DNA of 64,000 nucleotides, from the NCBI RefSeq assembly GCF_022387135.1, contig NZ_CP092462.1, positions 1 through 64,000 on the forward strand. Direction: 5' to 3'. The stretch comes from Comamonas sp. B21-038 (GTDB lineage Bacteria; Pseudomonadota; Gammaproteobacteria; Burkholderiales; Burkholderiaceae_C). The position numbers and the translations under genes were made by a program. The notes under the pieces are model-generated. The model was not told the DNA's origin. It searched no databases and worked only from the letters and a program-made list of their open reading frames with translations. This document shows positions 1-10,285 of this stretch, in pieces. How positions within the stretch are numbered: the first letter of the stretch is position 1; each line of letters opens with the position of its first letter.

Positions 1-128
1 TCCCGAGTAGAGGGGTTTTTCTTTTGCGCTGCGCTATCTGGCAGCCGGACCCAGCTTCCGGCTGACCCTCTTTTGCACTTCAGCGCGGGCAGGCAAGCAC
101 CTTGGTGCACGGCTGGATGGCGGTGTTT

Positions 129-136
129 GGCACAAT
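129..136 (+). promoter_or_regulatory. putative -10 element GGCACAAT
   Basis: The octamer GGCACAAT lies 25 bases before the DUF4197 start codon. The same octamer occurs 24 and 28 bases before the starts at 24906 and 37281. CACAAT matches four of six positions of the sigma-70 -10 hexamer. No convincing -35 was found, so this is a positional inference. Confidence 0.35.
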
Positions 137-161
137 AGCTGTTTGTATTTCAAGGACTGCC

Positions 162-881
162 ATGACAGAGCAAAGCTGTCTGCGCCAAGCGCAGCGCCGC
201 CGTCTGCTGCATCTATTGGCGCTGCTGGGCGGTGCCGGTGCGGTATCTCCGGCTTTCGCGCTCTCGCTCGCCGATCTGACCCATACCGATGCGAGCCAGG
301 GCATCAAGGCTGCGCTGACCGAGGGTGCGCAGGTGGCGGTGTCTCAGTTAGGCCAGAACGGGGGCTTTTTCAACAACTCCCAGCTGCGCATTCCGCTGCC
401 TGGCTATATGGGTGAGGCGGCCAAGATGATGCGGCGCTTTGGCCAGGGCCGCTATGTAGATGAGGTGGAGCAGGGCATCAACCGGGCGGCGGAGCTGGCC
501 GTCCCGATGGGCAAGGATGTGCTGCTGGATGCCGTGCAGCGCATGACGCTGGACGATGCCAAGCGAATCCTGAGCGGCGGTGAAGGCTCGGTAACCACGT
601 TCTTTATGGAAAAAACACGCCAGCCTTTGACCCAGCGGTTTCTGCCGGTGGTGACCCAGGCGACGGGTCAGGTGGGTGTCGTGCAGCAGTACAACCAGCT
701 GGTGGGCAAGGCAGCGAGCTTTGGCGTCTCCAGCGATGCACTGGATCTGAACCAGTATGTGACCGGCAAGACCCTCGATGGCCTTTACGCTGTGATTGGC
801 GAGCAGGAGCGCGCGATTCGCCAGAACCCGCTGGGCAGCGCCAATGCCGCCGTGCGCGAGGTCTTTGGAGCATTGCGCTAA
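162..881 (+). CDS. DUF4197 family exported protein
   Basis: This 239-residue protein belongs to the DUF4197 family of exported bacterial proteins with no assigned biochemical function. Family hallmarks are visible: GIKAALTEGAQVAVSQLG near the N-terminus, then GGFFNNSQLRIPLPG, and a C-terminal GKTLDGLYAVIGEQE followed by IRQNP. The N-terminus carries an arginine-rich stretch (RRR), a leucine/alanine hydrophobic segment and an A-F-A cleavage-like site, so secretion by Sec or Tat is expected. The start at 162 is chosen because AAGGA lies at 152-156; an in-frame ATG at 102 has no ribosome site and would bury the signal peptide. The stop is followed three bases later by the YchJ-family gene, suggesting co-transcription. 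Family assignment is confident; function is unknown. Confidence 0.88.
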   Translation: MTEQSCLRQAQRRRLLHLLALLGGAGAVSPAFALSLADLTHTDASQGIKAALTEGAQVAVSQLGQNGGFFNNSQLRIPLPGYMGEAAKMMRRFGQGRYVDEVEQGINRAAELAVPMGKDVLLDAVQRMTLDDAKRILSGGEGSVTTFFMEKTRQPLTQRFLPVVTQATGQVGVVQQYNQLVGKAASFGVSSDALDLNQYVTGKTLDGLYAVIGEQERAIRQNPLGSANAAVREVFGALR

Positions 882-884
882 GCC

Positions 885-1289
885 ATGGCCAAGAAACCCC
901 CATTGTCCGCGCAGCCCGCCTGCCCTTGTGAATCCGGGGCCGCCTACAGCGCCTGTTGCGGCCGCTTCATAGCGGATTTCGAGGGCATGCCAGCACCGGA
1001 TGCCGAGCACCTGATGCGGTCGCGTTACAGCGCCTTTGTGCTCGAGGAGCGCGCCTACCTGTTGGCGACCTGGCATGCCTCTACCCGCCCGTCTCAGCTG
1101 GATTTTGAGCCGCAGTGCCGCTGGCTGGGCTTGCAGGTCAAGGCCTTCGAGCCGGTGGATGGCAGCCATGCTGAGGTGGAGTTTGTCGCCCGCTACAAGC
1201 TGCAAGGCCGCGCGGTGCGCCTGCATGAGCGCAGCCGCTTCGTGCAGGAACAAGGCCGTTGGTTTTATCTGGATGGTGACCAGTTCTGA
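885..1289 (+). CDS. YchJ/UPF0225 family SEC-C motif protein
   Basis: The product (134 residues) is a YchJ-type protein of the UPF0225 family. It opens with a cysteine cluster, CPCESGAAYSACCGRF at about residues 12-27, which is the SEC-C-like zinc-binding motif of the family, and continues with the characteristic LMRSRYSAFVL segment at about residues 45-55. The rest is the NTF2-like fold region ending in RWFYLDGDQF. The family is small, cytoplasmic and of uncertain role. The gene begins three bases after the preceding stop and is followed after 28 bases by the HAD phosphatase gene, so the three probably form an operon. Confidence 0.88.
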   Translation: MAKKPPLSAQPACPCESGAAYSACCGRFIADFEGMPAPDAEHLMRSRYSAFVLEERAYLLATWHASTRPSQLDFEPQCRWLGLQVKAFEPVDGSHAEVEFVARYKLQGRAVRLHERSRFVQEQGRWFYLDGDQF

Positions 1290-1317
1290 TCACCACCTGT
1301 TTTTCGAGGATCCCAAA

Positions 1318-2013
1318 ATGAACCCCAATGCAGGCTTTGAGGCCATGCTGTTTGATTGCGATGGTGTGTTGGTGGACAGCGAAGTCATCACCAACCGGGT
1401 GTTGTGCACGATGCTCAACGAGGCGGGCTGGGTGCTGTCGTCCGAGGATTGCCTGCAGCTGTTCATCGGCAAGATGGTGCGCAGCCAGAAGGACTTGATC
1501 GAGGCCCACACCCGCAAGCCGTTGACCGATGCCTGGATGGAGGAGTTCTATGCGCGCCGCAATGCAGCGCTGGAGCAGGATGTCAAAGCCATCGACGGTG
1601 CGGTGGAAGCGATCAAGGCCCTGCATGCCCAGTTCAACGGGCAGATCGCCTGCGCATCGGGTGCCGACCGCAAGAAGGTGGTGATGCAGTTGCGCATTGC
1701 CGGCCTGCTGCCCTATTTTGAAGGCCGTATTTTCAGCGGCCATGAGATGCCGCGCACCAAGCCTTTCCCCGATGTCTACCTGGCTGCAGCTGCTGCGCTG
1801 GGTGCCGATCCGCAGCGCTGTCTGGTGATCGAAGACAGCGTGACCGGCACCCAGGCGGGTGTGGCGGCCGGCGCTACCGTATGGGCCTACCACCCGCCTG
1901 CGCATGCAGTCTGCTCGCAGGCCGATCTGGCGGCAGCCGGTGCCAGCCAGTTCTTTGAACACATGGACGATCTGCCGCAGCGCGTGGCGCGCGCCTCGGC
2001 CCTCGCGGCCTGA
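1318..2013 (+). CDS. HAD-superfamily phosphatase (beta-phosphoglucomutase-like)
   Basis: This 231-residue protein is a subclass-I haloacid dehalogenase hydrolase. Motif I is LFDCDGVLVDSE with the nucleophile and acid/base aspartates at D13 and D15; motif II is the serine in CASGA; the lysine of motif III lies in RTKPFPD; motif IV is VIEDSVTG. The four-helix cap between motifs I and II is typical of the phosphoglycolate phosphatase/beta-phosphoglucomutase group, which act on small phosphorylated metabolites in the cytoplasm. The substrate cannot be read from the sequence. Start 1318 is supported by CGAGGA at 1305-1310; the reading frame is open further upstream but only through the YchJ-type gene. 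Confidence 0.87.
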   Translation: MNPNAGFEAMLFDCDGVLVDSEVITNRVLCTMLNEAGWVLSSEDCLQLFIGKMVRSQKDLIEAHTRKPLTDAWMEEFYARRNAALEQDVKAIDGAVEAIKALHAQFNGQIACASGADRKKVVMQLRIAGLLPYFEGRIFSGHEMPRTKPFPDVYLAAAAALGADPQRCLVIEDSVTGTQAGVAAGATVWAYHPPAHAVCSQADLAAAGASQFFEHMDDLPQRVARASALAA

Positions 2014-2113
2014 GCATGACGCTGCCCACCAGGCGCAGAGGCGGACACTGAAGCGACAGGCCTGATCCCAGGCTGCACCTAGACTTTTCGTCTGGTTGCC
2101 ACCTGGAGTTGTT

Positions 2114-3748
2114 ATGGGGCCTGTGCATGAGTGGGATGCGGCGTTTGACTTCATCATTGTCGGTGCCGGCATGGCTGGCTGCATCCTTGCCAACCGCCTG
2201 AGCGCATCGGGCCGCTTCCAGGTGTGTCTGCTGGAGGCTGGTCCACCCGATCACCACCCCTACATCCACATCCCCGCCGGCTTTATCAAGGTCGGCTACA
2301 ACCCGCGCTACACCTGGCCATTCAAGACCGAGCCCGATGCCGCCACCCTGGGCCGCGGGGTCGTCGCTCAGTTGGGCCGCACCCTGGGCGGCTCCAGCGC
2401 CGTCAACGGCTTCAACTATGTGCGCGGCCAGGCCCAGGACTACGATGACTGGGCAGCCCAGGGCGCCACAGGCTGGTCCTATGACGAGGTGCTGCCGTAC
2501 TTCAAGCGCTCGGAGCGGCGCCTGGCCCTCTGTGACGTGAACTATCGCGGGCTCGAAGGCGAGCTGCCCATTACCGACTGTGACTGGCGCCATCCGCTGT
2601 GCGATGCCTTTATCGCCGGCGCAGCCAGCCTGGGCATCCCCTCCGGCAAGGACTACAACGCGGCCAAGCAAGAGGGCGCAGGCTATTACCAGCGCTGGAT
2701 CCACCGGGGCTGGCGGGTCAGCGCCGCGAAGGCTTTTTTGCGGCCTGCCAAGGGGCGCTCCAACCTGCGGGTCATCTGCCGCGCCCAGGTCAGCCGCCTG
2801 GTGATGGAAGGCACACGCGTCACCGGCGTGGAGTACGCGGCCGAGCCTGGCGGCCCGCTGCGGCGCCTGCAGGCCAGCCGCGAGGTGGTGGTGGCGGCCG
2901 GGGCCATCAATTCGCCCAAGCTGCTGAATCTGTCGGGCCTGGGCGACGCGCAGCGGCTCCAGGACCTGGGCATTGCGGTGCAGCAGCACCTGCCCGGCGT
3001 CGGCGAAGGCCTGCAAGACCATATGATGCTGCGCTCCATCGTGCGGGTGCAGAACGCGCCAACCTTGAACACTACCGCACGGGGCTGGCGGCTCTGGGGC
3101 CAGGTGGCGCGTTGGCTGGTGCGCAAGCCCAGCATTCTGGCCATCAGCCCTTCGGTGGCCTATGCCTTCTCATCGGCACAGGCGCCAGGCGCGCGGGCGG
3201 ATTTTCAGTTCCATTTCTCACCCGGCAGCTATGCCTCCGGCATTGCCGGCCAGCTCGATGGCTTTCCCGGCATGACCCTGGGCTTTTACCAGCTGCGCCC
3301 CCAGAGCCAGGGCCATGTGCGCCTGGCCTCGGCCCATGCCTGGGACAGCCCGGTGATCCAGCCGCACTACCTGCACCATGAGGCCGACCAGCGCCTGGTG
3401 GTCGAAGGCCTGCGCCAGGCCCGCCGCTTGCTGCACAGCGCCGCCTTGGCACCCTATGTGGCCAGCGACGAGGCGCCGTCCGCCCAGCTGCAATCGGACG
3501 AGGAACTGCTGCAGTTTGCCCGTGAGCGGGGCAGTACCGCCTGGCATTTCATGGGCACCTGCCGCATGGGCGCGGCGGGCGATGGCCAGTCCGTGGTCGA
3601 CCCCCAGCTGCGTGTGCATGGCATGGCCGGATTGCGGGTCGCCGATGCCTCGGTGATGCCCGCCATGCCCTCCGGCAACACCGGTGCGCCGACGATGATG
3701 ATTGCGGAGAAGGCGGCGGACCTGCTGCTCGCGGCACACCGCGACTAA
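2114..3748 (+). CDS. GMC-family FAD oxidoreductase (copy 1)
   Basis: The 544-residue product is a glucose-methanol-choline (GMC) oxidoreductase, an FAD enzyme that oxidises alcohols to aldehydes or acids. The FAD-binding dinucleotide fold GAGMAG is at residues 17-22, the second GMC signature is around GRTLGGSSAVNGFNYVRG, the third around GAINSPKLLNLSGLG, and the active-site histidine is H478 in WHFMGTCRMG, with the partner asparagine in NTGAPTMMI. The start at 2114 follows TGGAG at 2103-2107; a TTG 18 bases upstream is weaker. It is clearly paralogous to the GMC gene at 8627, and the two flank a branched-chain-type ABC importer, suggesting that an imported alcohol is oxidised here. Substrate unknown; family members include choline, PEG and aryl-alcohol dehydrogenases. 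Confidence 0.9.
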   Translation: MGPVHEWDAAFDFIIVGAGMAGCILANRLSASGRFQVCLLEAGPPDHHPYIHIPAGFIKVGYNPRYTWPFKTEPDAATLGRGVVAQLGRTLGGSSAVNGFNYVRGQAQDYDDWAAQGATGWSYDEVLPYFKRSERRLALCDVNYRGLEGELPITDCDWRHPLCDAFIAGAASLGIPSGKDYNAAKQEGAGYYQRWIHRGWRVSAAKAFLRPAKGRSNLRVICRAQVSRLVMEGTRVTGVEYAAEPGGPLRRLQASREVVVAAGAINSPKLLNLSGLGDAQRLQDLGIAVQQHLPGVGEGLQDHMMLRSIVRVQNAPTLNTTARGWRLWGQVARWLVRKPSILAISPSVAYAFSSAQAPGARADFQFHFSPGSYASGIAGQLDGFPGMTLGFYQLRPQSQGHVRLASAHAWDSPVIQPHYLHHEADQRLVVEGLRQARRLLHSAALAPYVASDEAPSAQLQSDEELLQFARERGSTAWHFMGTCRMGAAGDGQSVVDPQLRVHGMAGLRVADASVMPAMPSGNTGAPTMMIAEKAADLLLAAHRD

Positions 3749-3767
3749 GGGGTTGTAGTTACGAACT

Positions 3768-3783
3768 CTTACTTAGGAGTAAG
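3768..3783. promoter_or_regulatory. inverted repeat upstream of the ABC importer operon
   Basis: CTTACT-TAGG-AGTAAG is a perfect 6-bp dyad located 108 bases before the substrate-binding-protein gene, just after the first GMC gene. It lacks a T-tract, so an operator is more likely than a terminator. The binding protein is unknown; the nearest regulator gene is the AraC-family gene at 12735. Confidence 0.3.
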
Positions 3784-3890
3784 CCAGAAGAGCGATTGCG
3801 GCATCCGCCGCTATATTGAAGAAGACAAGGGCCTCGTGCGTGCAGACGAGGCTGACAAAGAGATTTTGACAACAAAGCAAGGAGACAAAC

Positions 3891-5084
3891 ATGTACAAGC
3901 TCGTCTATCGTCTGACGAAGGCTGCGGCGTTGGTAGCCAGCGTTTTCGCCTTTTCGGCACAGGCACAGGACATCAAGATCGGCTACACCGCCGATCAATC
4001 GGCCAGCGGCGTGGCCGAGCTGGGCATTTCCGGCCGCTGGGGGTTTGAAGCCGCTATCGAAGACATCAACAAGGCCGGCGGCATCATGGGCCGCAAGCTG
4101 GTCGGTGTCATCCGTGATGACCAGGGCACACCGCCCAAGGCCATCCAGACCGTGCAGGAGCTGATCGACAGCGAAAAGGTCAGCGGCATTGTGGGGCCGG
4201 CCAACTCCGGCAATGCGCTGGCCTGGCTGCATATTCCGCAGCAAAAGAAGGTGCCGGTGATCGTGCCGATTGGCACGGCCACCGAAATCACCACCCGCTA
4301 CGCCAAGGAACCGCAGAACTACCTCTACCGCATCTCGATGGTGGACCGCGAGCAGGTCGCCTTGCTGGGTGCCTATGCCGTCAAGGCCTCGAAGGACAAG
4401 AAGATCGCGATCCTCGCTGATTCCACCGGCTACGGCCAGGGCGGCATCAAGGATGCGACCGAGATTCTGGCGCTGCATGGCGTCAAGCCCGTGGCGGTCG
4501 AGAAGTACGGTCCGAAGGACACGGACATGACCTCGCAGCTCAACAAGATCAAGGCGGCAGGTGCGGACACCGTGATCATCTACGGCATTGCCGATGGCGC
4601 CGCCCAGGTGCTGCGCAGCATGGAGAAGATCAACTACATGCCCATGACCCTGGGCACCTGGGGCAACCTGAGCTCGCTGCTGCCCAAGATGGCGGGCACC
4701 AAGCTGGCCGAGCACCTGATCATGGCGGCCTCGACGACCGAAGACACCTCCGCCAAGACCAAGGCCCTGGGCCAGCGCGTGCGTGTGAACTTCCCCACCC
4801 TGACGACCTTCCCCTGCGCCGCCCAGGCCTATGACTCGGTGATGCTGCTGGCCGCAGCGATGAAGCAGGCCAACAGCACCGATGGCGAGAAGGTTGCCGC
4901 TGCGCTGGAAAACCTGAACAGCACCGACGGCGTCATCAAGACCTACGACAAGCCCTTCAGCAAGACCAACCACGAAGGCCTGAGCGTGAGCGACTTCTAC
5001 CTCGCCCGCTGGAAGGGCAGCGACGTGGTGCGCTTTGAAGACAGTGTCTACAAGTCGCTGACACCAGCGGATCTGAAGAAGTAA
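3891..5084 (+). CDS. ABC transporter periplasmic substrate-binding protein (LivK type)
   Basis: This 397-residue protein is a type I periplasmic binding protein of the branched-chain amino acid (HAAT) ABC class. A Sec signal peptide runs to about residue 25 (hydrophobic AAALVASVFAFSAQA, then QDIKIGYT), followed by the Peripla_BP_6 fold: IGYTADQSASGVAELG, GGIMGRKLVGVIRDD, the hinge VSGIVGPANSGNA and a second lobe starting near KKIAILADSTGYG. It captures the substrate outside the inner membrane and delivers it to the LivH/LivM permease encoded next. AAGGAG lies about eight bases before the ATG. Members of this class carry amino acids, urea, amides and aromatic acids; the flanking oxidoreductases suggest an alcohol or a related carbon source. 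Substrate not predictable from sequence alone. Confidence 0.92.
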   Translation: MYKLVYRLTKAAALVASVFAFSAQAQDIKIGYTADQSASGVAELGISGRWGFEAAIEDINKAGGIMGRKLVGVIRDDQGTPPKAIQTVQELIDSEKVSGIVGPANSGNALAWLHIPQQKKVPVIVPIGTATEITTRYAKEPQNYLYRISMVDREQVALLGAYAVKASKDKKIAILADSTGYGQGGIKDATEILALHGVKPVAVEKYGPKDTDMTSQLNKIKAAGADTVIIYGIADGAAQVLRSMEKINYMPMTLGTWGNLSSLLPKMAGTKLAEHLIMAASTTEDTSAKTKALGQRVRVNFPTLTTFPCAAQAYDSVMLLAAAMKQANSTDGEKVAAALENLNSTDGVIKTYDKPFSKTNHEGLSVSDFYLARWKGSDVVRFEDSVYKSLTPADLKK

Positions 5085-5097
5085 GGCATCGGCTCGT

Positions 5098-5141
5098 CAG
5101 GCCTGCGCCCGCCCCATGCGGCACGCAGGCCTGGTTTTTTT
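5098..5141 (+). terminator. rho-independent terminator inside the importer operon
   Basis: The arms CAGGCCTGCG (5098-5107) and CGCAGGCCTG (5124-5133) pair perfectly over 10 bp and are followed by GTTTTTTT. It lies between the binding-protein gene and the first permease gene. Partial termination here would give more binding protein than permease, as is common for ABC importers. Confidence 0.85.
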
Positions 5142-5165
5142 AGCGGCAATGTGTCTGGGGTACGT

Positions 5166-6086
5166 ATGCTGGATTCGATACTGCAGGCGGTCTTTAGCGG
5201 GCTGGCCTTGGGAAGTATTTATGCCTTGGTGGCGGTGGGCTTCAACATCACCTTCAACACCACCAAGACCTTGAACTTTGGCCAGGGCGAGTTCCTGGTC
5301 GCGGGCGCGTTTGTCGCGGTCTCGGTACTGCTGCTGCTCGCCGGCAAGAACATCACCGACAGCCTGCTGCCCGCCGATGTCAGCCTGTGGCGCTATGTGC
5401 TCAGCCTGCTGGGCACGATGGCCGTCCTGGCGCTGCTGGGCCTGCTGCTGTACTACGCCGCCGTGCGGCCCTTTGTGGGGCGTGGCGGCATGGCCTGGGT
5501 GATGAGCACCATCGGCTTTGGCATCATCATCCAGAACACGGCGCTGGCCATCTGGGGTCCTGCCCCTCTGGTCATGCCCTCGCCGCTGGGCAGCGAGGTG
5601 CTGCGCATCGGCAATGCCGGTGTGCTGCCCCAGGAGGTGCTGGTGCTGGTCTGCAGCGTGACCGTGTTGCTCGCGCTCGACTATGTGATGCGCCATACCC
5701 GCATCGGCAAGGCCGTGCGCGCGGTGGCGCAAAGCGGCAGCGCCGCCACCCTGATGGGCATCAATGTGACGGCCATCGTCGTGCTGGCCTTTGTCATCAG
5801 CTCCAGCCTGGCGGGCCTGGCCGGTTTGCTGATTGCGCCCATCACCACGGCATCGGTCTTCATGGGCATGAGCCTGGCACTCAAGGCTTTCTCCTCGGCC
5901 ATTCTGGGCGGGCTGACCAGCCCGCGCGGCTGCATGCTGGGCGGCTTTGTGCTGGGGCTGATCGAAGCGCTGGTGGGCCTGTGGCAGGCGGAGATGCGCG
6001 AGATCAGCATCTTCTTGCTGATCATCGTGGTGCTGGTGGTGCGGCCCCAGGGCCTGCTGGGCCAGAAGATCGTGGAGAAAGTCTGA
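5166..6086 (+). CDS. livH: branched-chain-type ABC transporter permease (LivH)
   Basis: The product (306 residues) is a LivH-type inner-membrane permease of the HAAT ABC importer family, with about eight hydrophobic helices. Recognisable stretches are LGSIYALVAVGFNITF at the start, FGQGEFLVAGA, the cytoplasmic coupling region GKAVRAVAQSGSAATLMGIN and AFSSAILGGLTSPRG near the C-terminus. It forms the channel with the LivM domain of the next gene. Start 5166 is preceded by GGGG at 5157-5160; an in-frame GTG at 5151 is possible. Its TGA overlaps the next ATG (ATGA at 6084-6088), indicating translational coupling. Gene symbol reflects the family, not a proven amino acid substrate. Confidence 0.9.
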   Translation: MLDSILQAVFSGLALGSIYALVAVGFNITFNTTKTLNFGQGEFLVAGAFVAVSVLLLLAGKNITDSLLPADVSLWRYVLSLLGTMAVLALLGLLLYYAAVRPFVGRGGMAWVMSTIGFGIIIQNTALAIWGPAPLVMPSPLGSEVLRIGNAGVLPQEVLVLVCSVTVLLALDYVMRHTRIGKAVRAVAQSGSAATLMGINVTAIVVLAFVISSSLAGLAGLLIAPITTASVFMGMSLALKAFSSAILGGLTSPRGCMLGGFVLGLIEALVGLWQAEMREISIFLLIIVVLVVRPQGLLGQKIVEKV

Positions 6087-7898
6087 TGAACAGCGAGATC
6101 AAGCACTACGGCTGGCTGGCCCTGGTGGCGGCGCTGGTGGCCGCCATCCCGCTGATGACCAGCAACGACTTCTACCTGCGCATCGTCTTTCTGATCGGGG
6201 TGAACTACATCGCCGCCTCCGGGCTGAATGTGCTGGTGAACTACACCGGTCAGAAATCGCTCGGCCATGCCGGCCTGTTTGCTGTGGGCGCCTATGCGGT
6301 GGCGCTGCTCACCACCCGCTGGGGCTGGAACCCCTGGGCCGCGTTTGCGATGGCCGGCGTGCTGGCCGGCCTGTTCGGCGTGGTGATTGCGCTGCCGGCG
6401 CTGCGGGTCAAGGGCCCGGCGCTGGCCATGGTGACCATCGGCTTTGGCATCGTGGTCGAGAAGGTGGTCTCCGAATGGCAGGATGTGTTTGCCGGCCAGC
6501 AGGGCATCTATGGCGTGGTGCCCTTGAAGCTCGGCGATCAGATGTTTGCCTCGTCGCACTGGGTCTGGTTTGTGCTCGCGCTGTGCGTGGTGCTGCATCT
6601 GATGTTTCGCCACCTGCTGGCCGGGCGCTTTGGCCGCGCCTTCATGGCCGTCAACACCGCCGAGGTGGCGGCCGAGAGCGTCGGCGTCAGCGTCTACAAG
6701 TTCAAGGTGCTGGCCTTTGTCATCAGCGCCTTTACCTGCGGCATTGCCGGTGCGCTGATCACGCAGCAGAACCAGTACATCAACTCCGACTTCATCACCT
6801 TCAACCTGTCGGTGTTCTTCCTGCTGGTGGTGCTGTTTGGCGGCAATTCCGTCTATGGCCCGCTGCTGGGTGCGGTGGTGCTGACCTTGCTCGATTCGCT
6901 GCTGTCGCGCTGGCCAGGTGTGCAGCATTTCACCTATGGTGCGCTGCTGCTGTTTGCGCTGTACGCCATGCCCAATGGCCTGGCCGGAACCTTGCGCAGC
7001 CTGGCGCGCAAATATGCGCCGGGCCTGCTGCCCACGCCGCAGCTGCCGCGTGATCTGCCGGCCTGGCAGCTCAAATCGGCCGCGCCGCTGGCCAGTACCG
7101 GCAGCGAGGGTTTGCTGGACGGCCGCGGCATCTACAAAGCCTATGGCGGCGTGGTGCCGACCAATGAGGTGGATCTGTGCATCAAGCCCGGCCATGTGCA
7201 TTCGCTGATCGGGCCCAATGGTGCGGGCAAGACCACCTTGCTCAACATCCTCTCGGGCATTGTGGTGCCCGAGCGCGGCACCATCCAGTTCGCGGGGCAG
7301 AGCATTGTCGGTGTCTCGCCCAACCGGATTGCCCGCATGGGCCTGGGCCGCACCTTCCAGAACCTGCGGCTGTTCAGTGACATGACGGTGCTCGACAACG
7401 TCAAGGTCGGCTTGCATGCGCATATCCAGGCGGGCTTCTTTGCCAGCCTGATCGGGGTGGGCAAGGCCCGGCGCGCCGAACTGGCTGCGCGGGATGAAGC
7501 CTTGCAGATACTCGACCGCCTGCAGCTGCGCGACAAGGCGCTGCATACCGCAGGCAGCCTGCCCTATGGCCTGCAGCGCCGGCTGGAGCTGGCGCGCGCG
7601 CTGGCCACCCACCCGCGTTTGTTATTGCTCGATGAGCCGGCCGCCGGCCTCAACCCGCAGGAGACGCAGGAGCTGATCCAGGTGATTGCGCGCATCCGCG
7701 ATCTGGGCATTACCGTGCTGCTCATCGAGCACCACATGGACCTGGTGATGGCCGTGTCCGACCACGTGATCGTGCTGGACTACGGCCAGAAGATTGCCGA
7801 AGGCACGCCCCAGCAGGTGCAAAGCAATCCGCGGGTGATTGCCGCCTACCTGGGCAGTGACGATGAAACCGAGGACGACGCGATGAACGGAGGCCACC

Positions 7899-7906
<8 letters not shown>
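6086..7906 (+). CDS. livM: fused ABC permease-ATPase (LivM-LivG)
   Basis: One 606-residue polypeptide joins two subunits that are separate in Escherichia coli. Residues 1 to about 310 are a LivM permease domain: about eight membrane segments, SGLNVLVNYTGQKSLGHAGLFAVGAY split across helices, and the coupling helix AAESVGVSVYKFKVLAF. After a linker around residues 310-345 comes a LivG ATPase: Walker A GPNGAGKT at 376-383, the Q-loop in GRTFQNLRLF, a degenerate signature LPYGLQRRLELARAL, Walker B LLLLDEPAAGLNP and switch histidine IEHHMDLV. Fusion fixes the stoichiometry of permease and nucleotide-binding domain. The gene overlaps livH by ATGA and livF by eight bases. Fusions of this kind are common in Burkholderiales. 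Confidence 0.92.
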
Positions 7907-8626
<720 letters not shown>

Positions 8627-8630
<4 letters not shown>

Positions 8631-10243
8631 GCGCGCCGGCCGCCGACAGTTTTGACTATGTGGTGGTCGGCAGCGGCGCGGCCGGTGCCATCGTCGCTGC
8701 CCGCTTGGGCGAAGACCCGGCGCTGCGCATCTGCGTGCTTGAAGCCGGCCCGCCTGACCACCGGCCCTACCTCAAGCTGCCGGCCGGCTTCATCAAGGTG
8801 ATCTTCAACCCGGCGGTGGCCTGGCAGTTCAGCTCCGAACCGACGGAGCGCACCGCTGGCCGGCGCATTCCGCTGCCCCAGGGCAAGACCCTGGGCGGCT
8901 CCACCTCCATCAATGGCCTGGTCTACAACCGGGGCCAGCACGAGGATTTCGACGGCTGGGCCGCGCAGGGCAATGCCGGTTGGTCCTATGACGAGGTGCT
9001 GCCGTATTTCCAGCGCAGCGAGCATTTTGTCGATGGCGGCGATCCGGCACTGCGCGGCCACAACGGCCCGCTCAAGGTCAGCCTGCCGCACTGGCCGCAC
9101 CCGATTTGCGAGGCCTTTCTGGAAGGCGCCGCCGAGCAGGGCCTGGCGCGCAACCCGGACTACAACGGCGCCTACCAGCAAGGCGTGGGCTATTTCCAGC
9201 GCAGCATCCACAACGGCTGGCGCATGAGCACGGCCGGCTGCTTTCTGCGCCCGGCCGTGCGGCGCGGCAACCTGGATGTGCGGACCGGCGCGCAGGCGCT
9301 GCGCATTCTGGTCGAGGGCGGCCGCGCCTGCGGTGTGGAGTACCTGCAGGACGGTGTGCGGCGCCAGGTGAGGGCGCGGCGCGAGGTGGTCGTCAGCGCC
9401 GGCGCCATCAATACACCGAAGCTGCTGCAGCTGTCGGGCATTGGCGATGGCGAGCGGCTGCGCGCGCTGGGCATTGCCACGCAGGTGCACCTGCCCGGTG
9501 TGGGCCAGCACCTGAAGGACCATTTCTCGGTGCGGCTGGTCGCCTCGGTGAAGAACGCCACCACCATCAACGAGCTGGCACGTGTGCCACGCCTCTGGGG
9601 CCAGGCCTGGCAATGGCTGCGCGGCAAACCCAATATCCTGCAGCTCAGCCCCTCGGTCGTGCACTGGTTCGCGGCCTCGCAGCCGGGGCGGGAGCGGCCC
9701 GATCTGCAAGGCGTGTTCTCACCGGCCAGCTACCGTGAAGGCTATGTGGGCCAGCTCGATGTGTTTCCGGGCATGACCTGCGGCGTCTGGCAGCACCGGC
9801 CCCAGAGCATGGGCACGGTGCAGCTGGCCTCCAACGACCCACTGGCCGATCCGGTGGTGCAGCCACGCTATCTGGAGGACGAGGGCGACCGCCTGACCTT
9901 GATCCGTGGCGTGCGGCTGGCCCGCGCCTTGCTGCAGAGCCAGGCGCTGGCGCGTTACCGGGTGGACGAGGTCATGCCGGGGCCGCAGGTGCAGTCCGAT
10001 GACGAGATCCTGGACTTCATCTACCGCTACGGTGTGTCGTCCTACCACCTCAACGGCACGGCGCGCATGGGGCCCAGGCCCGAGGCGGGTGCCGTTGTCG
10101 ATGCCCAGCTGCGCGTGCACGGCTTGCAGGGGCTGAGGGTGATCGATGCCTCGGTGATGCCCGAGATCACCTCCGCCAACACCTGCGCGGCCACGATGAT
10201 GATTGGCGAAAAGGGCGCCGACCTGCTGCGCCGCGCAGGCTAG
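8627..10243 (+). CDS. GMC-family FAD oxidoreductase (copy 2)
   Basis: This 538-residue flavoprotein is the second GMC oxidoreductase of the block. The FAD fold starts with DYVVVGSGAAGAIVAARL, signature regions are GKTLGGSTSINGLVYNRG and SAGAINTPKLLQLSGIG, and the active-site histidine is H474 in YHLNGTARMG with asparagine in NTCAATMMIGEKG. It shares long identical runs with the gene at 2114, for example LEAGPPDH and GWSYDEVLPYF, so the two arose by duplication. Being translationally coupled to livF, it links uptake to oxidation: the importer's substrate is probably its substrate or a precursor. Which alcohol is unknown. It ends 42 bases from the convergent acyl-CoA ligase gene. Confidence 0.9.
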
Positions 10244-10285
10244 ACTCCCGGCACTCCTCGCCCTGCAGCAGCGGGCCCGGCGCCG

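Noticed and set aside
126..141. TGGCAC followed by a T-rich stretch as a possible sigma-54 promoter
   Set aside because: The -12 GC element is missing at the required spacing; a -10 reading of CACAAT is simpler.
1036..1317. N-terminal extension of the HAD phosphatase frame
   Set aside because: It overlaps the YchJ-type gene and lacks family similarity; ATG 1318 has a ribosome site and starts the HAD fold.
2067..2113. Dyad AGAC-TTTTC-GTCT before the first GMC gene as a terminator of the upstream operon
   Set aside because: The stem is only 4 bp and no T-tract follows.
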